Assembly: GCA_021648485.1 (NCBI GenBank) | Contig: JAKISS010000033.1 | Location: 1 to 33,196 of the forward strand | Source of the DNA: Gammaproteobacteria bacterium | Lineage (GTDB): Bacteria; Pseudomonadota; Gammaproteobacteria; SZUA-152 | DNA: 33,196 nucleotides | Direction of reading: 5' to 3' | In this document: in pieces, positions 18,149 through 28,135 of the stretch | Layout of the letters: every line of letters starts with the position of its first letter | Position numbering within the stretch: position 1 is the first letter of the stretch | Notes under the pieces: model-generated | Database searches by the model: none | What the model saw: only the letters and a program-made list of their open reading frames with translations | What the model was told of the DNA's origin: nothing | Position numbers and translations under genes: made by a program

Positions 18149-20479
18149 TCAGGTTTTGAACTGCGTCACCATTTGTTGCAGTTCAGCAGCCAGATTAGCC
18201 AGATCTTCACTGGCCCGGGCAGTCTGCTCGGCACCCTGCGCTGATTCGTCACTCACCTGGCTGATGATTACCACGTTCTGGTTGATTTCTTCGGCTACGG
18301 CACTTTGTTCTTCGGCAGCACTGGCAATCTGGGTATTCATATCGTTGATGCGCGCCACTTCATCGGCGATGGCAGTGAGGGCATCTCCTGCTTTTGCCGT
18401 TTGCTCAACGCCGATCTGTGTCTGCTCACGACTTTCATCCATGAGTTCTACAGCCTCTTTGGAGCCGGCTTGCAGGGATTCAATCATTGCCTGAATTTCC
18501 TGGGTTGATTCCTGAGTGCGTCCGGCCAGCGTACGTACTTCGTCGGCGACCACGGCAAAGCCCCGACCTTGTTCACCGGCGCGGGCGGCTTCAATGGCTG
18601 CATTCAAAGCAAGTAAATTGGTTTGTTCGGCAATGCCACGAATCACATCCAGCACGGTGCCGATGCGGTCACTGTCGGCTTCTACTCGCTGAATGGCTTC
18701 AGCAGAGCGACTAATGGCCTGGGCAAGGCTGTTAATGGTGTTGACGGCATTATTAACCACCTCGCGTCCTGTAGATGATTCATCATTGGCTGTAGAGGCA
18801 GCTCCCGCCGCTTCCATGGCGTGGCGGGCGACTTCTTGTACTGTGGCCGCCATCTCGTTCATGGCTGTGGCCAACTGGTCGGTTTGTGATTGTTGTTTTT
18901 GAATACCGTGACTGGTTTGCAGGGTGACTGCGGACATCTCTTCCGCAGCTGCCGCCAGCTGTGCTGTTGATCCCGTAACCTGTTGCACGATGTTCTGGAA
19001 TTTGTCCAGCATGCTGTTGAGGCTGGCGGCCATATCGCCGCTTTCATCTTTGCTGTGGATATCAATACGGCGGGTCAAGTCGGATTGTTGTTCGATTATG
19101 CCCATGGCGTCTTTCAGCAGGATCAGTGGTTTTGTCAATCTGTCGGCAAAAAACCAGGCTGCAACCACCGCAATGCTGATCATCAGCAGGATGCTCCAGA
19201 GGGCGGCCCACAAAATGTTACTTTCCATTGTATGTTCGGCGGCAAAGGCTTCTGCCGCGTCAATTTCCGCCAGTATGGCCCACTCCAGCCCCAATATGTT
19301 AATGGGCGCATAAGCGGACAATACGTCTACATTGCGATAATCCTTGGTGAGTTTAAAGCCGGTTTTTCCGGACAATGCAGATTCTACGGCAAAAGTTTTT
19401 ACCGGAAGCAGGCCGATAGTCGTTTCTTTGCTGTTGATGACACCGTGAATACGTTCCTCAATCTTCATATTTTTGATGGTTTCCATGAAGACTGTTTTGT
19501 CCTCAATGAGAAATCGACTTTGGCTGCGCATGAGGCTGTCGCTTCCGACCAGGTAGGTTTTGCCGGATGCGCCCAGGCCAACTTCATGCCAGCGTTCAGT
19601 GTTGGTCATTACCTGATTGATGTTGTTGATCGGCATTTGGAAGATAAGAATGCCTTCCATTTTGCCGCTGTCCCCGAAGATGGGCGATGAAATAAATGAA
19701 GCCGGGTCGTCGTAGGACGGTGTATAGGGAGCAAAATCGTCGAGGTAAACAAAATCTGCTTTGCTGGCTTTTTGAGCTGCTTTGAAAGCACGGCCAATGC
19801 CGGTATCGGCATAGGGGCCGCTGGTTAAAGAAGTGGCAAAGTCCAGCTCTTTATAAACGGAATACACGATTTTACCGGTATCTGCATCTACCAGAAAAAT
19901 GTCGTAATAGCCGAATTTATTGAGGAAATCGCGAATATGGGGATGGTAGCGTGCGTGGAGTTGGTCGTAATGGGAGCCGTTACCGGTTTTGACCAATACA
20001 TCTTTTGAACCCAGAGGGTTGTTATTGGCTTTGATGTAAGTGTATTGCAGAGCCACGGCATTATCATCAATGTTATCAGACATGGCCTGAGTGTTAATGC
20101 TTTCCCCGTGATTCTGGCTTTTGTATTTGTTGGCAAAGTCATTGGTGTAGTAGTGGGTGAGCTGGTTGCGATATTGACTGATGTTGCCACTCAGGGCTTC
20201 TTCCCGATAATGGTAGAAGGCTGGCTTGAAGTTCTGCATGGCATCGATGATCATCTCATCGTTGGAGAAGGTTTTGATTTGGTTGGAAATAATATTGAAG
20301 TAGTTTTCGATCTGGGTTTTTTTGATTTCCCGGAGCGATACCAATTGGTTATCAATCTGTTTTTCCAGAGCATTTTTTGCTGTACCCGTAGCGACTGACT
20401 CAATAAATAAACTGGCAAGGATGACCGGTATTGCAGTGAGCAGGGATGAGCCGAGAATTAATTTATTTTTGATGTTCAT
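18149..20479 (-). CDS. Methyl-accepting chemotaxis protein with large periplasmic sensor
   Basis: 776 residues. Transmembrane helix 1 covers about 6-30 ([19 protein letters not shown]). A periplasmic region of some 390 residues looks like a double-Cache sensor: [20 protein letters not shown], then [12 protein letters not shown] and [13 protein letters not shown]. Transmembrane helix 2 is near 425-447 ([14 protein letters not shown]), followed by HAMP and a signalling domain with [16 protein letters not shown] near 615-630. It ends [11 protein letters not shown], without a CheR pentapeptide. The signalling half is similar to that of the receptor on its left, whereas the sensors differ, suggesting different ligands. 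Its ATG lies 2 bp from the end of a palindromic repeat element that therefore forms its leader. Confidence 0.94.
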   Translation of the reverse strand: MNIKNKLILGSSLLTAIPVILASLFIESVATGTAKNALEKQIDNQLVSLREIKKTQIENYFNIISNQIKTFSNDEMIIDAMQNFKPAFYHYREEALSGNISQYRNQLTHYYTNDFANKYKSQNHGESINTQAMSDNIDDNAVALQYTYIKANNNPLGSKDVLVKTGNGSHYDQLHARYHPHIRDFLNKFGYYDIFLVDADTGKIVYSVYKELDFATSLTSGPYADTGIGRAFKAAQKASKADFVYLDDFAPYTPSYDDPASFISSPIFGDSGKMEGILIFQMPINNINQVMTNTERWHEVGLGASGKTYLVGSDSLMRSQSRFLIEDKTVFMETIKNMKIEERIHGVINSKETTIGLLPVKTFAVESALSGKTGFKLTKDYRNVDVLSAYAPINILGLEWAILAEIDAAEAFAAEHTMESNILWAALWSILLMISIAVVAAWFFADRLTKPLILLKDAMGIIEQQSDLTRRIDIHSKDESGDMAASLNSMLDKFQNIVQQVTGSTAQLAAAAEEMSAVTLQTSHGIQKQQSQTDQLATAMNEMAATVQEVARHAMEAAGAASTANDESSTGREVVNNAVNTINSLAQAISRSAEAIQRVEADSDRIGTVLDVIRGIAEQTNLLALNAAIEAARAGEQGRGFAVVADEVRTLAGRTQESTQEIQAMIESLQAGSKEAVELMDESREQTQIGVEQTAKAGDALTAIADEVARINDMNTQIASAAEEQSAVAEEINQNVVIISQVSDESAQGAEQTARASEDLANLAAELQQMVTQFKT

Positions 20480-20481
20480 GT

Positions 20482-20647
20482 ATATACCCGTAGCAATTGA
20501 TATTTAGGCGCTCATTGCACACCCTCTTCATTCCATGGCTGCGTTGAAATTCCTCACAATAGATCGACTATTACTCGTCATTTCGCCTTGCCATGAAATG
20601 AATATGACGCACATTGAACACCTAAATATCAATCGCTACGGGTATAT
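20482..20647. repeat. 166-bp imperfect palindrome, MITE-like
   Basis: The two ends are 27-bp inverted repeats that match at 26 positions: ATATACCCGTAGCAATTGAT at 20482, and the complementary end running to 20647, with TATTTAGG completing each arm. The interior also folds on itself imperfectly around AATAG-ATCGA-CTATT near 20565, so the whole element can form a long hairpin. It has no coding capacity. The size and structure fit a miniature inverted-repeat element or a large intergenic hairpin repeat. It occupies the 5' leader of the chemoreceptor gene to its left. Confidence 0.8.
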
Positions 20648-20798
20648 CCTTATTACATCTGTCCGTTGAGCCCGGATTTAAGCATTGTTCATGTTCAGGA
20701 TATTTCGGCAATACACAAAGCATCTTTAGACAACGTTCTTTGAGTGTGTGAAGTTTTTGCAGGGAAAAGTTTTAGCCTGCCAGTCAGTTGTCAAATAT

Positions 20799-21350
20799 TT
20801 ACGGTTGGCGTCGCAGTAAAACATACACTGCGCCCATACCCCCGTCTTTTGCCTGTGCGGAACTGAAGGCAAGCACAAACGGCACATCCCGTAGCCACTG
20901 GTTAACCTGGGCCTTGAGCACCGGACGACCCTCGGAGGATCGATGGCCTTTGCCGTGGATGACATGCACGCAGCGCTGGTGGTTGTTTTGGGCATTACTT
21001 AAAAAGCGGGCAAGTAAAGCAGCGGCTTCCATGAGGGTGCAGCCATGCAGATCCAGCTGGGCTTCGGGGCGTAAATCGCCATGCCTGAACTGGCGTAGCA
21101 GGCGGTGTTGCAGGCCGCCACGACTGAAAAACAGGGATTCTTCCGGAGCAACGTCGGGCACATAATCACGGGGAATGAAGTCGGTTGTTGTGCCGCTTTG
21201 TCTGTTATTGGTGCGTTGTTGTGGTGAGGGGCGGGTTTTGTTGTTGGAGGGAATACATCTTTCAGCGGATTTTTTATGCGACAAGGGTTTAACATCTGAC
21301 ATCATTTGTCGGAACAGGTCGTCATCGTTGTCAGGTTTTTTTTTGCTCAT
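20799..21350 (-). CDS. Smr-domain protein (SmrB/YfcN-like)
   Basis: 183 residues. The C-terminal half is an Smr domain with the diagnostic LDLHG (residues 99-103) and HGKG (132-135) motifs. The N-terminal half is polar, with DDDLFRQMMSDVKPL near the start. E. coli SmrB, of similar size, is an endonuclease that cleaves mRNA at collided ribosomes to start rescue; here the LDLHG motif places Asp100 and His102 where that family has them. SmrB-type assignment rests on length and N-terminal style, and a SmrA-like role is possible. It is divergent from surE with a 101-bp shared intergenic region. Confidence 0.87.
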   Translation of the reverse strand: MSKKKPDNDDDLFRQMMSDVKPLSHKKSAERCIPSNNKTRPSPQQRTNNRQSGTTTDFIPRDYVPDVAPEESLFFSRGGLQHRLLRQFRHGDLRPEAQLDLHGCTLMEAAALLARFLSNAQNNHQRCVHVIHGKGHRSSEGRPVLKAQVNQWLRDVPFVLAFSSAQAKDGGMGAVYVLLRRQP

Positions 21351-21451
21351 AGTGGGGTGGATATTTTACGTGAAAGCGGGGGTGGCTTGTAAAGAGGGAA
21401 GTAATTAGCCAAAACACGGTTTTTCCTCGTGAGGCTCGATATAATGCTCCC

Positions 21452-22198
21452 ATGAAAATATTGTTGAGCAACGATGATGGTTATCAGGCACCGGGACTGC
21501 TTTGCCTGGCAGCAGCGCTGGGCAAAGTAGCCGAGGTGCGTGTTGTTGCGCCGGATCGTAATCGCAGTGGTGCCAGTAATTCATTGACGCTGGAAAACCC
21601 CATTCGTGCGCATGAGGCCGACAACGGTTTTGTGTTTGTGGATGGCACGCCCACAGACTGTGTACACCTGGCCATTACCGGTTTGCTGAAACATGAGCCC
21701 GATATGGTTATCGCGGGCATTAATGCCGGAGCCAATATGGGTGACGATGTGTTGTATTCCGGTACTGTAGCGGCAGCCATGGAGGGGCGTTTTTTGGGTT
21801 TGCCTGCCATTGCCGTGTCGCTGGCCGGAGAAAAATTCCAGCATTTTGAGACAGCAGCGCACGTTGTCGTGTCATTGCTGGAGCGGCTGAAAAGTGATCC
21901 GTTGCCGGTGGATACCATTCTTAACGTCAACGTGCCGGATGTGCCATGGGCTTCGCTGCAAGGTTTTGAAGTGACCCGCCTTGGGCGGCGACATAAATCC
22001 GAACCGGTGGTAAAAATGCAAGACCCGCGTGGTAAAGAAATTTATTGGGTGGGCCCGGTGGGTGCCGAACAGGATGCCAGCGAAGGCACGGATTTTCATG
22101 CGGTGCGTCAGAACCGGGTGTCACTCACGCCGTTGCATGTGGACCTTACCCGTTATACGGCGATGGAGCAGGTCTCCACCTGGGTGGCAGGATTATGA
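21452..22198 (+). CDS. surE: 5'/3'-nucleotidase SurE
   Basis: Metal-dependent phosphatase acting on nucleoside monophosphates and short polyphosphates, associated with stationary-phase survival. The 248 residues match the family. Metal-binding residues are visible: NDDG with Asp8 and Asp9, Ser39 in [10 protein letters not shown], and the Asn of [11 protein letters not shown] near residue 92. The [11 protein letters not shown] segment is also typical. Its stop codon overlaps the pcm start by 4 bp (ATGA), indicating translational coupling in the surE-pcm-(yqaA)-nlpD-rpoS cluster. Confidence 0.97.
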   Translation: MKILLSNDDGYQAPGLLCLAAALGKVAEVRVVAPDRNRSGASNSLTLENPIRAHEADNGFVFVDGTPTDCVHLAITGLLKHEPDMVIAGINAGANMGDDVLYSGTVAAAMEGRFLGLPAIAVSLAGEKFQHFETAAHVVVSLLERLKSDPLPVDTILNVNVPDVPWASLQGFEVTRLGRRHKSEPVVKMQDPRGKEIYWVGPVGAEQDASEGTDFHAVRQNRVSLTPLHVDLTRYTAMEQVSTWVAGL

Positions 22199-22851
22199 GC
22201 CGCCTTCAGGGTATTGGCATGACCAGCCAGCGCACTCGTGACCGGCTGGTGCGACGTTTGCAGGAAGAAGGTATCAGCAATCAGCGCGTGCTGGAGGTGA
22301 TTCGCAGCACACCACGTCACATTTTTGTGGACGAAGCATTGGCCAGCCGCGCCTACGAAGATACTGCCCTGCCCATTGGCCACGGTCAGACTATTTCTCA
22401 GCCCTATGTGGTTGCACGTATGACCGCCGCTTTGCTGGAAAGTGGCCCGTTGACCCGGGTGCTGGAAGTGGGTACTGGCTCGGGCTATCAGGCGGCGGTG
22501 ATGGCACCACTGGCGGGTGAAGTGTATAGCGTTGAACGTATACGCCCTTTGCTGGATCTGGCACGGGAAAGGCTGGAGGAATTACAGCTGCGCAATGTGC
22601 GACTCAAACACAGCGATGGGAGTTGGGGCTGGCCTGAGTTTGCGCCTTATGATGCCATCATTGCCACCGCTGCACCGGAACAGGTGCCACAGGCATTATT
22701 GCAACAGCTTGCGATAGGTGGACGGTTGGTAATGCCCGTGGGTCCGCAGGGTGTGCAGGAACTGGTATTGCTGACACGCACCCCGGAGGGCATCGAACGA
22801 CAGGTGCTGGACAAAGTGAGCTTTGTGCCCATGCTGGGCGGCACGCAATAA
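22195..22851 (+). CDS. pcm: Protein-L-isoaspartate O-methyltransferase
   Basis: S-adenosylmethionine-dependent enzyme that repairs isoaspartyl residues in aged proteins. I take the ATG at 22195, which overlaps the surE stop and gives 218 residues. Another in-frame ATG at 22219 ([10 protein letters not shown]) matches the Pseudomonas N-terminus and could be the true start. Family motifs are [12 protein letters not shown] (59-70), the SAM-binding loop [10 protein letters not shown] (91-100) and [17 protein letters not shown]. It has the usual place between surE and nlpD. Confidence 0.96.
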   Translation: MSRLQGIGMTSQRTRDRLVRRLQEEGISNQRVLEVIRSTPRHIFVDEALASRAYEDTALPIGHGQTISQPYVVARMTAALLESGPLTRVLEVGTGSGYQAAVMAPLAGEVYSVERIRPLLDLARERLEELQLRNVRLKHSDGSWGWPEFAPYDAIIATAAPEQVPQALLQQLAIGGRLVMPVGPQGVQELVLLTRTPEGIERQVLDKVSFVPMLGGTQ

Positions 22852-22972
22852 GCTCGCTAAAAATTACTGAATGATTGAAATCACACTGAAAAACATCTTT
22901 GTGTCTTGGCGTCTGTACGTTGGGGCTTATAAAAATTGCTACAAAGAAAAAAATGAGGCCATTGAATAACCC

Positions 22973-23554
22973 ATGAAATTATTTTCCAGTTTATACGAGC
23001 ATGCCATGCGTTGGGCTGTACACCGACATGCGCAATGGTATCTGGCGGGTTTGAGCTTTGCTGAATCCTCTTTTTTTCCGATTCCGCCGGATGTGATGCT
23101 GGCTCCCATGGCTCTGGCTGACAACAAAAAAGCCTGGCGATACGCGACACTGACCACAGTGGCTTCAGTGGCGGGCGGCATGCTGGGATATTTGATTGGT
23201 TATCTGGCATTTGATGCCATCGAGCCCTGGGTGATGGATGCCGGTTACGGCGATAAATACCAATTGGCAGTAAACTGGTTTGAGCAATGGGGCATCTGGG
23301 CGATTTTGATCGCAGGCTTTTCCCCGATACCCTATAAAATTTTCACCATCGCCGCTGGCGCCATTTCCATGGCCTTTTTACCCTTTGTACTGGCCTCTTT
23401 GGCAGGGCGCGGTGCCCGTTTCTTTCTGGTCACGGCACTCATTGTGTGGGGTGGGGAACGCATGGAACACACCATCAAAAAATACGTGGACTGGCTGGGC
23501 TGGGGATTGGTGATCATCATCGTCGTGGCGTTGGCCTGGCATCAGTTTTATTAG
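22973..23554 (+). CDS. YqaA/DedA-family inner-membrane protein
   Basis: 193 residues with several hydrophobic helices. The segment FAESSFFPIPPDVMLAPMAL near residues 30-48 and GFSPIPYKIFTIAAGAISMA near 117-136 are the re-entrant-loop signatures of the SNARE-associated/VTT (DedA-like) superfamily, YqaA branch. Members are linked to membrane homeostasis, possibly lipid flipping, but this branch is not well characterised. It is inserted between pcm and nlpD, a position seen in various Gammaproteobacteria. The Shine-Dalgarno is weak. Confidence 0.9.
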   Translation: MKLFSSLYEHAMRWAVHRHAQWYLAGLSFAESSFFPIPPDVMLAPMALADNKKAWRYATLTTVASVAGGMLGYLIGYLAFDAIEPWVMDAGYGDKYQLAVNWFEQWGIWAILIAGFSPIPYKIFTIAAGAISMAFLPFVLASLAGRGARFFLVTALIVWGGERMEHTIKKYVDWLGWGLVIIIVVALAWHQFY

Positions 23555-23593
23555 CCGGTTGCATTTACTGTGTGAGTTGCGTTAACTGCGCTT

Positions 23594-24520
23594 ATGGCTT
23601 TTATACTTCCCGGTAAAATATATGTTCTGAGTTTTATATTGTTACTGATGCTGCTCACTGCTTGTGGGGGGCATGTTTTTCATCGTGTCGAACGCGGAGA
23701 AACCCTGTACTCCATTGGCTGGGTGTACGGTTACGATTACCGGCAACTTGCCCGCTGGAATAACATTCAGGCACCGTACATCTTAACGCCTGGACAACGT
23801 GTTCGTGTTGCTCCGCCGTCAGGAAAAAATATTTCCCCATCACAGGAATACCGTAGCGCCAGCGTCCGAAAAGGGCAGAGCCCCTCATCGCGTAAAACCC
23901 CGGCACCTGTTATTGAAGCGGGTGGCTCAGCTGTCGAAACCATGAGCAAGGCCGCTGGCAACGTTAGCAGAGAGCAACGGGCAGTGGTGCTGGATAAATC
24001 GAACGTGGCGCAAACAAACGAAGCAGAAAAACACGACGTGCAAAGTGTGGTTGCTGCTGCAAAAACAGCGGTAAAACGCGTATTTAATCAGACCGATACC
24101 ATTCCGCCCAAATCATTTACAGGAAAATCCGGCTGGCGCTGGCCCACCAAACAGCGACGTATATTGCGAACATTTCTGGCTGATAACCCTGCCCGGCAAG
24201 GCCTGGATATCGCGGGTGAAAAAGGCAGCCCGGTGTTGGCAGCAGCCACTGGTCGAGTAGTGTATGCTGGCAGTGGACTTGTTCGATACGGTCGGCTTAT
24301 TATTATCAAGCACAATGAACGATACTTAAGTGCTTATGCGCACAACCAAAAACTGCGAGTTAAGGAAGGCGATACAGTGAAAGCAGGTCAACGTATTGCT
24401 GACATGGGACGCACGGGAAATCTGGGCGATAACTTTATTAATGATAATCGAGCGAAATTACACTTTGAAATCAGGCAAAATGGAAAACCGGTTGATCCTC
24501 TGCGGTATTTGCCCAAATGA
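23594..24520 (+). CDS. nlpD: NlpD-like lipoprotein: LysM plus degenerate M23 domain
   Basis: Outer-membrane lipoprotein that in E. coli activates the amidase AmiC for septal peptidoglycan splitting. The N-terminus is a signal peptide with lipobox LTAC at residues 21-24 (Cys24 lipidated). A LysM domain covers about 29-73 (RVERGETLYSIGWVYGYDYR). A low-complexity linker leads to a C-terminal M23/LytM domain (about 195-308). The first zinc ligand position reads ARQGLDIAG, where active enzymes have His before Gly-x-Asp, so the domain is probably inactive as a peptidase, as in true NlpD. The rpoS gene follows; in relatives a main rpoS promoter lies inside nlpD. Confidence 0.93.
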   Translation: MAFILPGKIYVLSFILLLMLLTACGGHVFHRVERGETLYSIGWVYGYDYRQLARWNNIQAPYILTPGQRVRVAPPSGKNISPSQEYRSASVRKGQSPSSRKTPAPVIEAGGSAVETMSKAAGNVSREQRAVVLDKSNVAQTNEAEKHDVQSVVAAAKTAVKRVFNQTDTIPPKSFTGKSGWRWPTKQRRILRTFLADNPARQGLDIAGEKGSPVLAAATGRVVYAGSGLVRYGRLIIIKHNERYLSAYAHNQKLRVKEGDTVKAGQRIADMGRTGNLGDNFINDNRAKLHFEIRQNGKPVDPLRYLPK

Positions 24521-24585
24521 GAATTTGCTTGAAACATACCTGAGTTCAGATTGCTTTGGGTATATAACAACAGGTGTCTGACAGA

Positions 24586-25641
24586 ATGTTAGGTGAGGAT
24601 GATAAAAAGAAAATGAACATGGACACGGATACGCCAGAAGAAACAATATTGGATGATGAAAACGATATTCTGGAAAATGATATTGTTGAAGTCATTGCTG
24701 ATAACGATGTTGATATCGACAAAATAAAATCAATTGCAGAGCCCGGTGAAGAAAAGCCAGTGCGACGTAAAGAACGACGCACTGCCAGCCGCAAAGATAT
24801 TTCCGAACGTGATCTCGATGCCACTCGTCTGTACCTGGGTGAAATTGGTTTTTCGGCCCTGCTTAATGCGGAAGAAGAAGTCACCATTGCCCGCCGTATC
24901 CAAAAAGGTGATATGGATGCGCGGCGGCACATGATTGAAAGCAACCTGCGTTTAGTGGTGAAAATTGCACGACGGTATTTGAATCGTGGCCTCGCATTGC
25001 TGGATCTCATCGAAGAAGGCAATCTGGGGCTGATTCGTGCGGTAGAGAAGTTTGACCCCGAGCGCGGATTTCGTTTTTCCACTTATGCAACGTGGTGGAT
25101 TCGCCAAACCATCGAGCGCGGTATCATGAACCAGACGCGCACTATTCGTTTACCCATTCATGTCGTAAAAGAAATCAATATCTACCTGCGTGCCGCACGA
25201 CATTTGGCGCAAACGTTGGATCATGAACCCAGCCCCGAAGAAATCGCCCACATGCTCGACAAACCTATCAGCGATGTAAAGCGTATGTTGGGTTTGAATG
25301 AGCGTGTGACATCGGTGGATGTGCCCATGGGTCGGGACAGTGATAAATCGGTGTTAGACGGCATTGCCGATGAATACAACGTTGACCCTTCAGTATTATT
25401 GCAAAATGAAGACATGCACGACTGTCTGGAAATGTGGCTGGGTCAGATTAACGAAAAACAACGTGAAGTGGTGGAGCGTCGTTTTGGTTTGCATGGTCGG
25501 GATGTAGCCACGTTGGAGGAAGTTGGCAATGCACTGGGTGTTACCCGTGAGCGAGTGCGGCAAATTCAGCTGGAAGCCCTGAAACGTCTGCGTGCAGTCA
25601 TGGAGCGCGAAGGTTATTCTGTTGATACTATTCTGAAGTAG
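24586..25641 (+). CDS. rpoS: RNA polymerase sigma factor RpoS (sigma-38)
   Basis: Stationary-phase and general stress sigma factor. I choose the ATG at 24586 (351 residues), because AGGTG at 24572-24576 is suitably spaced before it. A GTG at 24574 and an ATG at 24613 are alternatives. The acidic N-terminal 60 residues are variable. Region 1.2 ([20 protein letters not shown]), region 2 ([20 protein letters not shown], then [20 protein letters not shown]), region 3 ([11 protein letters not shown]) and the region 4 helix-turn-helix ([20 protein letters not shown]) are all present. LPIHVVKE distinguishes it as RpoS-type rather than RpoD. Confidence 0.97.
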   Translation: MLGEDDKKKMNMDTDTPEETILDDENDILENDIVEVIADNDVDIDKIKSIAEPGEEKPVRRKERRTASRKDISERDLDATRLYLGEIGFSALLNAEEEVTIARRIQKGDMDARRHMIESNLRLVVKIARRYLNRGLALLDLIEEGNLGLIRAVEKFDPERGFRFSTYATWWIRQTIERGIMNQTRTIRLPIHVVKEINIYLRAARHLAQTLDHEPSPEEIAHMLDKPISDVKRMLGLNERVTSVDVPMGRDSDKSVLDGIADEYNVDPSVLLQNEDMHDCLEMWLGQINEKQREVVERRFGLHGRDVATLEEVGNALGVTRERVRQIQLEALKRLRAVMEREGYSVDTILK

Positions 25642-25706
25642 CTGTTTTTTAACTACCCAGTCTAGCTTTTAGGTGCATGTAACACTATCACGTCAAGTGT
25701 TGTAAA

Positions 25707-25768
25707 CGCGAAGGGCGCAGAGACGCAAAGAGCGCGAAGAAAAACGTTACGCTCTTTGCGCCTTCGCG
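25707..25768. repeat. Short G+C-rich hairpin repeat after rpoS
   Basis: The run CGCGAAGGGCGCAGAGACGC, continuing AAAGAGCGCGAAG, is partly complementary to CGCTCTTTGCGCCTTCGCG at 25750-25768, so the block can fold back. Repeats of this flavour (alternating CGCAAAG/CGCGAAG words) recur in intergenic regions of many bacterial genomes. It may also act as a transcription stop for rpoS, although there is no U-tract directly after it. Confidence 0.55.
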
Positions 25769-25824
25769 AAATTGGCACTAACGTGCAGGGTTTACCCGCG
25801 TTTTTATGCTTGGTGTGCTTGCAC

Positions 25825-26394
25825 TTAAAAAGGGGTATTTTGTGTATACACTCCAAAACCCCAGTATTTTCTCACAGATTTTTGTGGCCCTGACCAACCC
25901 AGGCGTAACAACTGTTTGTGTATAAACCAGATGATAGCGCCATGACCAACAAATAAAACTGACTCATGTTCTTTCGATAGCTTTACCAGTTGGTCAGTGC
26001 ATTCCCTAGTGCGGCACTTTATGTCTTTGTACGATTCAGTGTTTGATGTGTAACCCACCCGTTGAAGTATGCGAAACAGTGCTGACCATGAAGTTCCTGT
26101 TAATTCAGGGTATTTCCAGTTTGCATATGGCATTTCACATTCGCGAAACAGAGGGCTGATTATATCCGGGGTTTCAATATTTAACGCCCATGCCGACTCG
26201 ATTGAACGCGGTAAGGTGCTACACACAATAAATTCGCATTTTCCGGCTCTTTCGTAAGCCTCAGCTGTTGGTTGATGCTCAGCATCAATTCCTGATTGAT
26301 CATAACTTGCCACCCGCTTGCCAAAATTGGACGCACTCATTTTTCCTGAAAAATCTATTTTTGGTTTTCCGTGTCGTATCAGTACTATTTCCAC
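25825..26394 (-). CDS. Histidine phosphatase family protein
   Basis: 189 residues. The N-terminal catalytic motif IRHGKP has the phosphoryl-accepting His8 in RHG, and the second catalytic histidine lies in FVGHGAIIW near residue 150. STLPRSIESAWAL supplies the conserved Arg. The length and simplicity fit the small SixA/phosphoglycerate-mutase-like branch. The substrate cannot be predicted. It is convergent with rpoS and lies upstream of no clear partner. The right side is IS-ridden, so this is the last intact gene before the insertion cluster. Confidence 0.85.
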   Translation of the reverse strand: MEIVLIRHGKPKIDFSGKMSASNFGKRVASYDQSGIDAEHQPTAEAYERAGKCEFIVCSTLPRSIESAWALNIETPDIISPLFRECEMPYANWKYPELTGTSWSALFRILQRVGYTSNTESYKDIKCRTRECTDQLVKLSKEHESVLFVGHGAIIWFIHKQLLRLGWSGPQKSVRKYWGFGVYTQNTPF

Positions 26395-26460
26395 TTATGC
26401 TCCTTCAGTAATATTAAGGGTGTTGCCCAACACTCTTCAATTAAGCTATCTACGGGAGTA

Positions 26461-26686
26461 TTACCCCATATATGCATGATCAGATGCCAAATAGATTAAT
26501 TCTTCCTTAGAGCTTTCTCTTGATAAAATTGCGTTACGGTGAGGGAAGCGCCCATGCTTTTTAATAATATTTCGGTGATATTTTGCACATTCAACATTTC
26601 CTCCGAGGTTTACTTTACTATATAACTTTACTGACATATTTTGATCGTCTATGTTTTCATTATGCATAAACGGCAATTCCTTTTTT
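26461..26686 (-). pseudogene. DUF924-family protein, C-terminal stub cut by an IS element
   Basis: The frame reads LPFMHNENIDDQ, then KYHRNIIKKHGRFPHRNAIL and SRESSKEELIYLA. This is the characteristic C-terminus of DUF924 proteins (FGRFPHRN followed by a GR-S-EE segment). Full members are about 180 residues; only about 75 remain. The homology stops at 26686/26687, exactly where the left inverted repeat of the ISL3-like element begins. I found no N-terminal part on the far side of the element, so it was lost by deletion. Confidence 0.75.
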
Positions 26687-26802
26687 GGGTCTTCAGAAAA
26701 ACTTGTGGGTGAAATATTGAGTATTTAGGCAGGCTTGTGTCGCATTGAGTTTCATATCATGATGTTAGTTACCAGACCAATATCAAGAAACAGGGAAACC
26801 CA

Positions 26803-26946
26803 ATGCGAATAAGAACCCTGCTGAATCAATGCCAAAAATACAAGTCATTTTCATTCATCAAAGAATACATTGAAGAAATCAAAGGGGAGTCGGCGCTGAT
26901 CGTTGAAATTGATGCCCGAAAAAATGGCAAACCGATCTGTAGCTGA
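26803..26946 (+). pseudogene. ISL3-type transposase, N-terminal fragment
   Basis: 47 codons read MRIRTLLNQCQKYKSFSFIK and then ALIVEIDARKNGKPICS. This fits the start of ISL3-family transposases, where PRKNxKPxCSxC leads into the zinc finger. The frame hits a stop at 26944-26946 directly after PICS, where the zinc finger's second cysteine should follow. That point is the junction with the inner element. Confidence 0.65.
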
Positions 26947-28135
26947 TCAGCGGATTGATTGTCTGTCATAGCATAAGCTTTTCTGTCCAGTAGTTCAAAG
27001 TTGATGCCGTCCTTTAAATAACGTTTGACATCGGGTATTGATTTGAGCTTATCGTAAGGTGTTATCATGTTTTTGTAGTGATATTTCTTTCGATGCTTGC
27101 CGTTTTTATCTGTGATTATTTCTGGAAAGAAGCAAGGCCGATGGTAATTGATATGGGGGTTGAGATAACGCTGATTAACGTCATTTACCAGAGTGGCCCA
27201 CTTCCGTGGGATATAATGATAATCCAGTATTTTTCTGACCACGGAGGCATTCTTACTTTCTGCTAAGGCATTGTCATTGGAATGACGCGGTCTGGATTTT
27301 GTAAACTCGATGAGCAGCTTTTTGAGTAGTTTGGCTACATTGCGATTAATGTATTCACTGCCATTATCAGAATGGAAACTGATGATCTTGAAGGGAAAGA
27401 AATCCATCATCGCTTCCAGTATCGGAATCATGAATTGCTCGGAAATTTTCTCGACAGAACACACAGCTTCAAACTGAGTCACTTCATCAACGGCATTGAT
27501 ATGGTATACCCCTTTAACCTTGCCCCGATCGCCCTGATGCACCGTATCAATGCGTATATAACCCGGCTGCCTGCGGCAGGTTTCCGGCGTTCGCCGATAC
27601 TGGCGCTTTTAGGGCGCGTTTTCTCAAAATGTGTTCGCGTTCTTGAATAGGTTTTCGACTTTCTCAGGTTATAAAGATGACTGATGGAAATGGTGCTTAA
27701 GCGTTCATATTGTTTATCGTCAAATAGCCGATAAGCTCGCTCGCAAAGTTTCTTTATCGCCTGCCCACAGGGAGTGTCATGGCGTTCATCCATCTGGGCG
27801 ATTAAGTGAATATCCTTGTCCGTGTATTTTCCCTGAAACCCGTTGGATGTGACGTGACGATGCTTGATGTAGCCGGTCGTACGATACTGCTTGATCAGGC
27901 GAGTAATTTGTTGCCTGGAATAACCCGTGACCTTGATCAGGTAACGGATGACAATGCCTTTTCCGATTTTGCTTTGTACGGGATACTGGAATCGTACCAG
28001 TTCATGTTGTATCCATCGATAACGCTCTTCTTTAGCGGTACTGATTTTGAATATTACCGCTTGAGTTCCATCCAGGAATTGCGATAGCTGTTCGACCGTG
28101 GTGAGTTCTTCGAGTTTCATAATCGTCTTCATCAT
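26944..28135 (-). pseudogene. rve-type DDE transposase, frameshifted and 3'-truncated
   Basis: The first frame starts at 28135 (MMKTIMKLEELTTVEQLSQF), with a helix-turn-helix region (VTGYSRQQITRLIKQY), and runs to RRKPAAG. Near 27570 the homology moves to another frame, giving QPGYIRIDTVHQGDRGKVKG. Here lies the first catalytic Asp (RIDT); the second Asp is in SDNGSEY and the Glu in NALAESKN, so the DDE triad is complete across the shift. The shift sits in a short G/C-rich inverted sequence (CTGCCTGCGGCAGG). A point frameshift is more likely than programmed frameshifting, but both remain possible. After YAMTDNQSADQL the frame runs into ISL3 DNA. Confidence 0.75.

Noticed and set aside
18983-19690. 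Long plus-strand frame (235 codons) inside the large chemoreceptor gene
   Set aside because: It is entirely antisense to a well-supported receptor gene, has no recognisable family, and its composition reflects the complement of the real codons.
23594-24520. Active M23 peptidase
   Set aside because: The His of the HxGxD zinc motif is replaced (ARQGLDI), and the gene's context matches the amidase activator NlpD.
26830-26943. Minus-strand tail of the inner transposase (about 38 residues after SADQL)
   Set aside because: It is the antisense of the ISL3 N-terminal fragment read through the junction, so it is not part of the native transposase.
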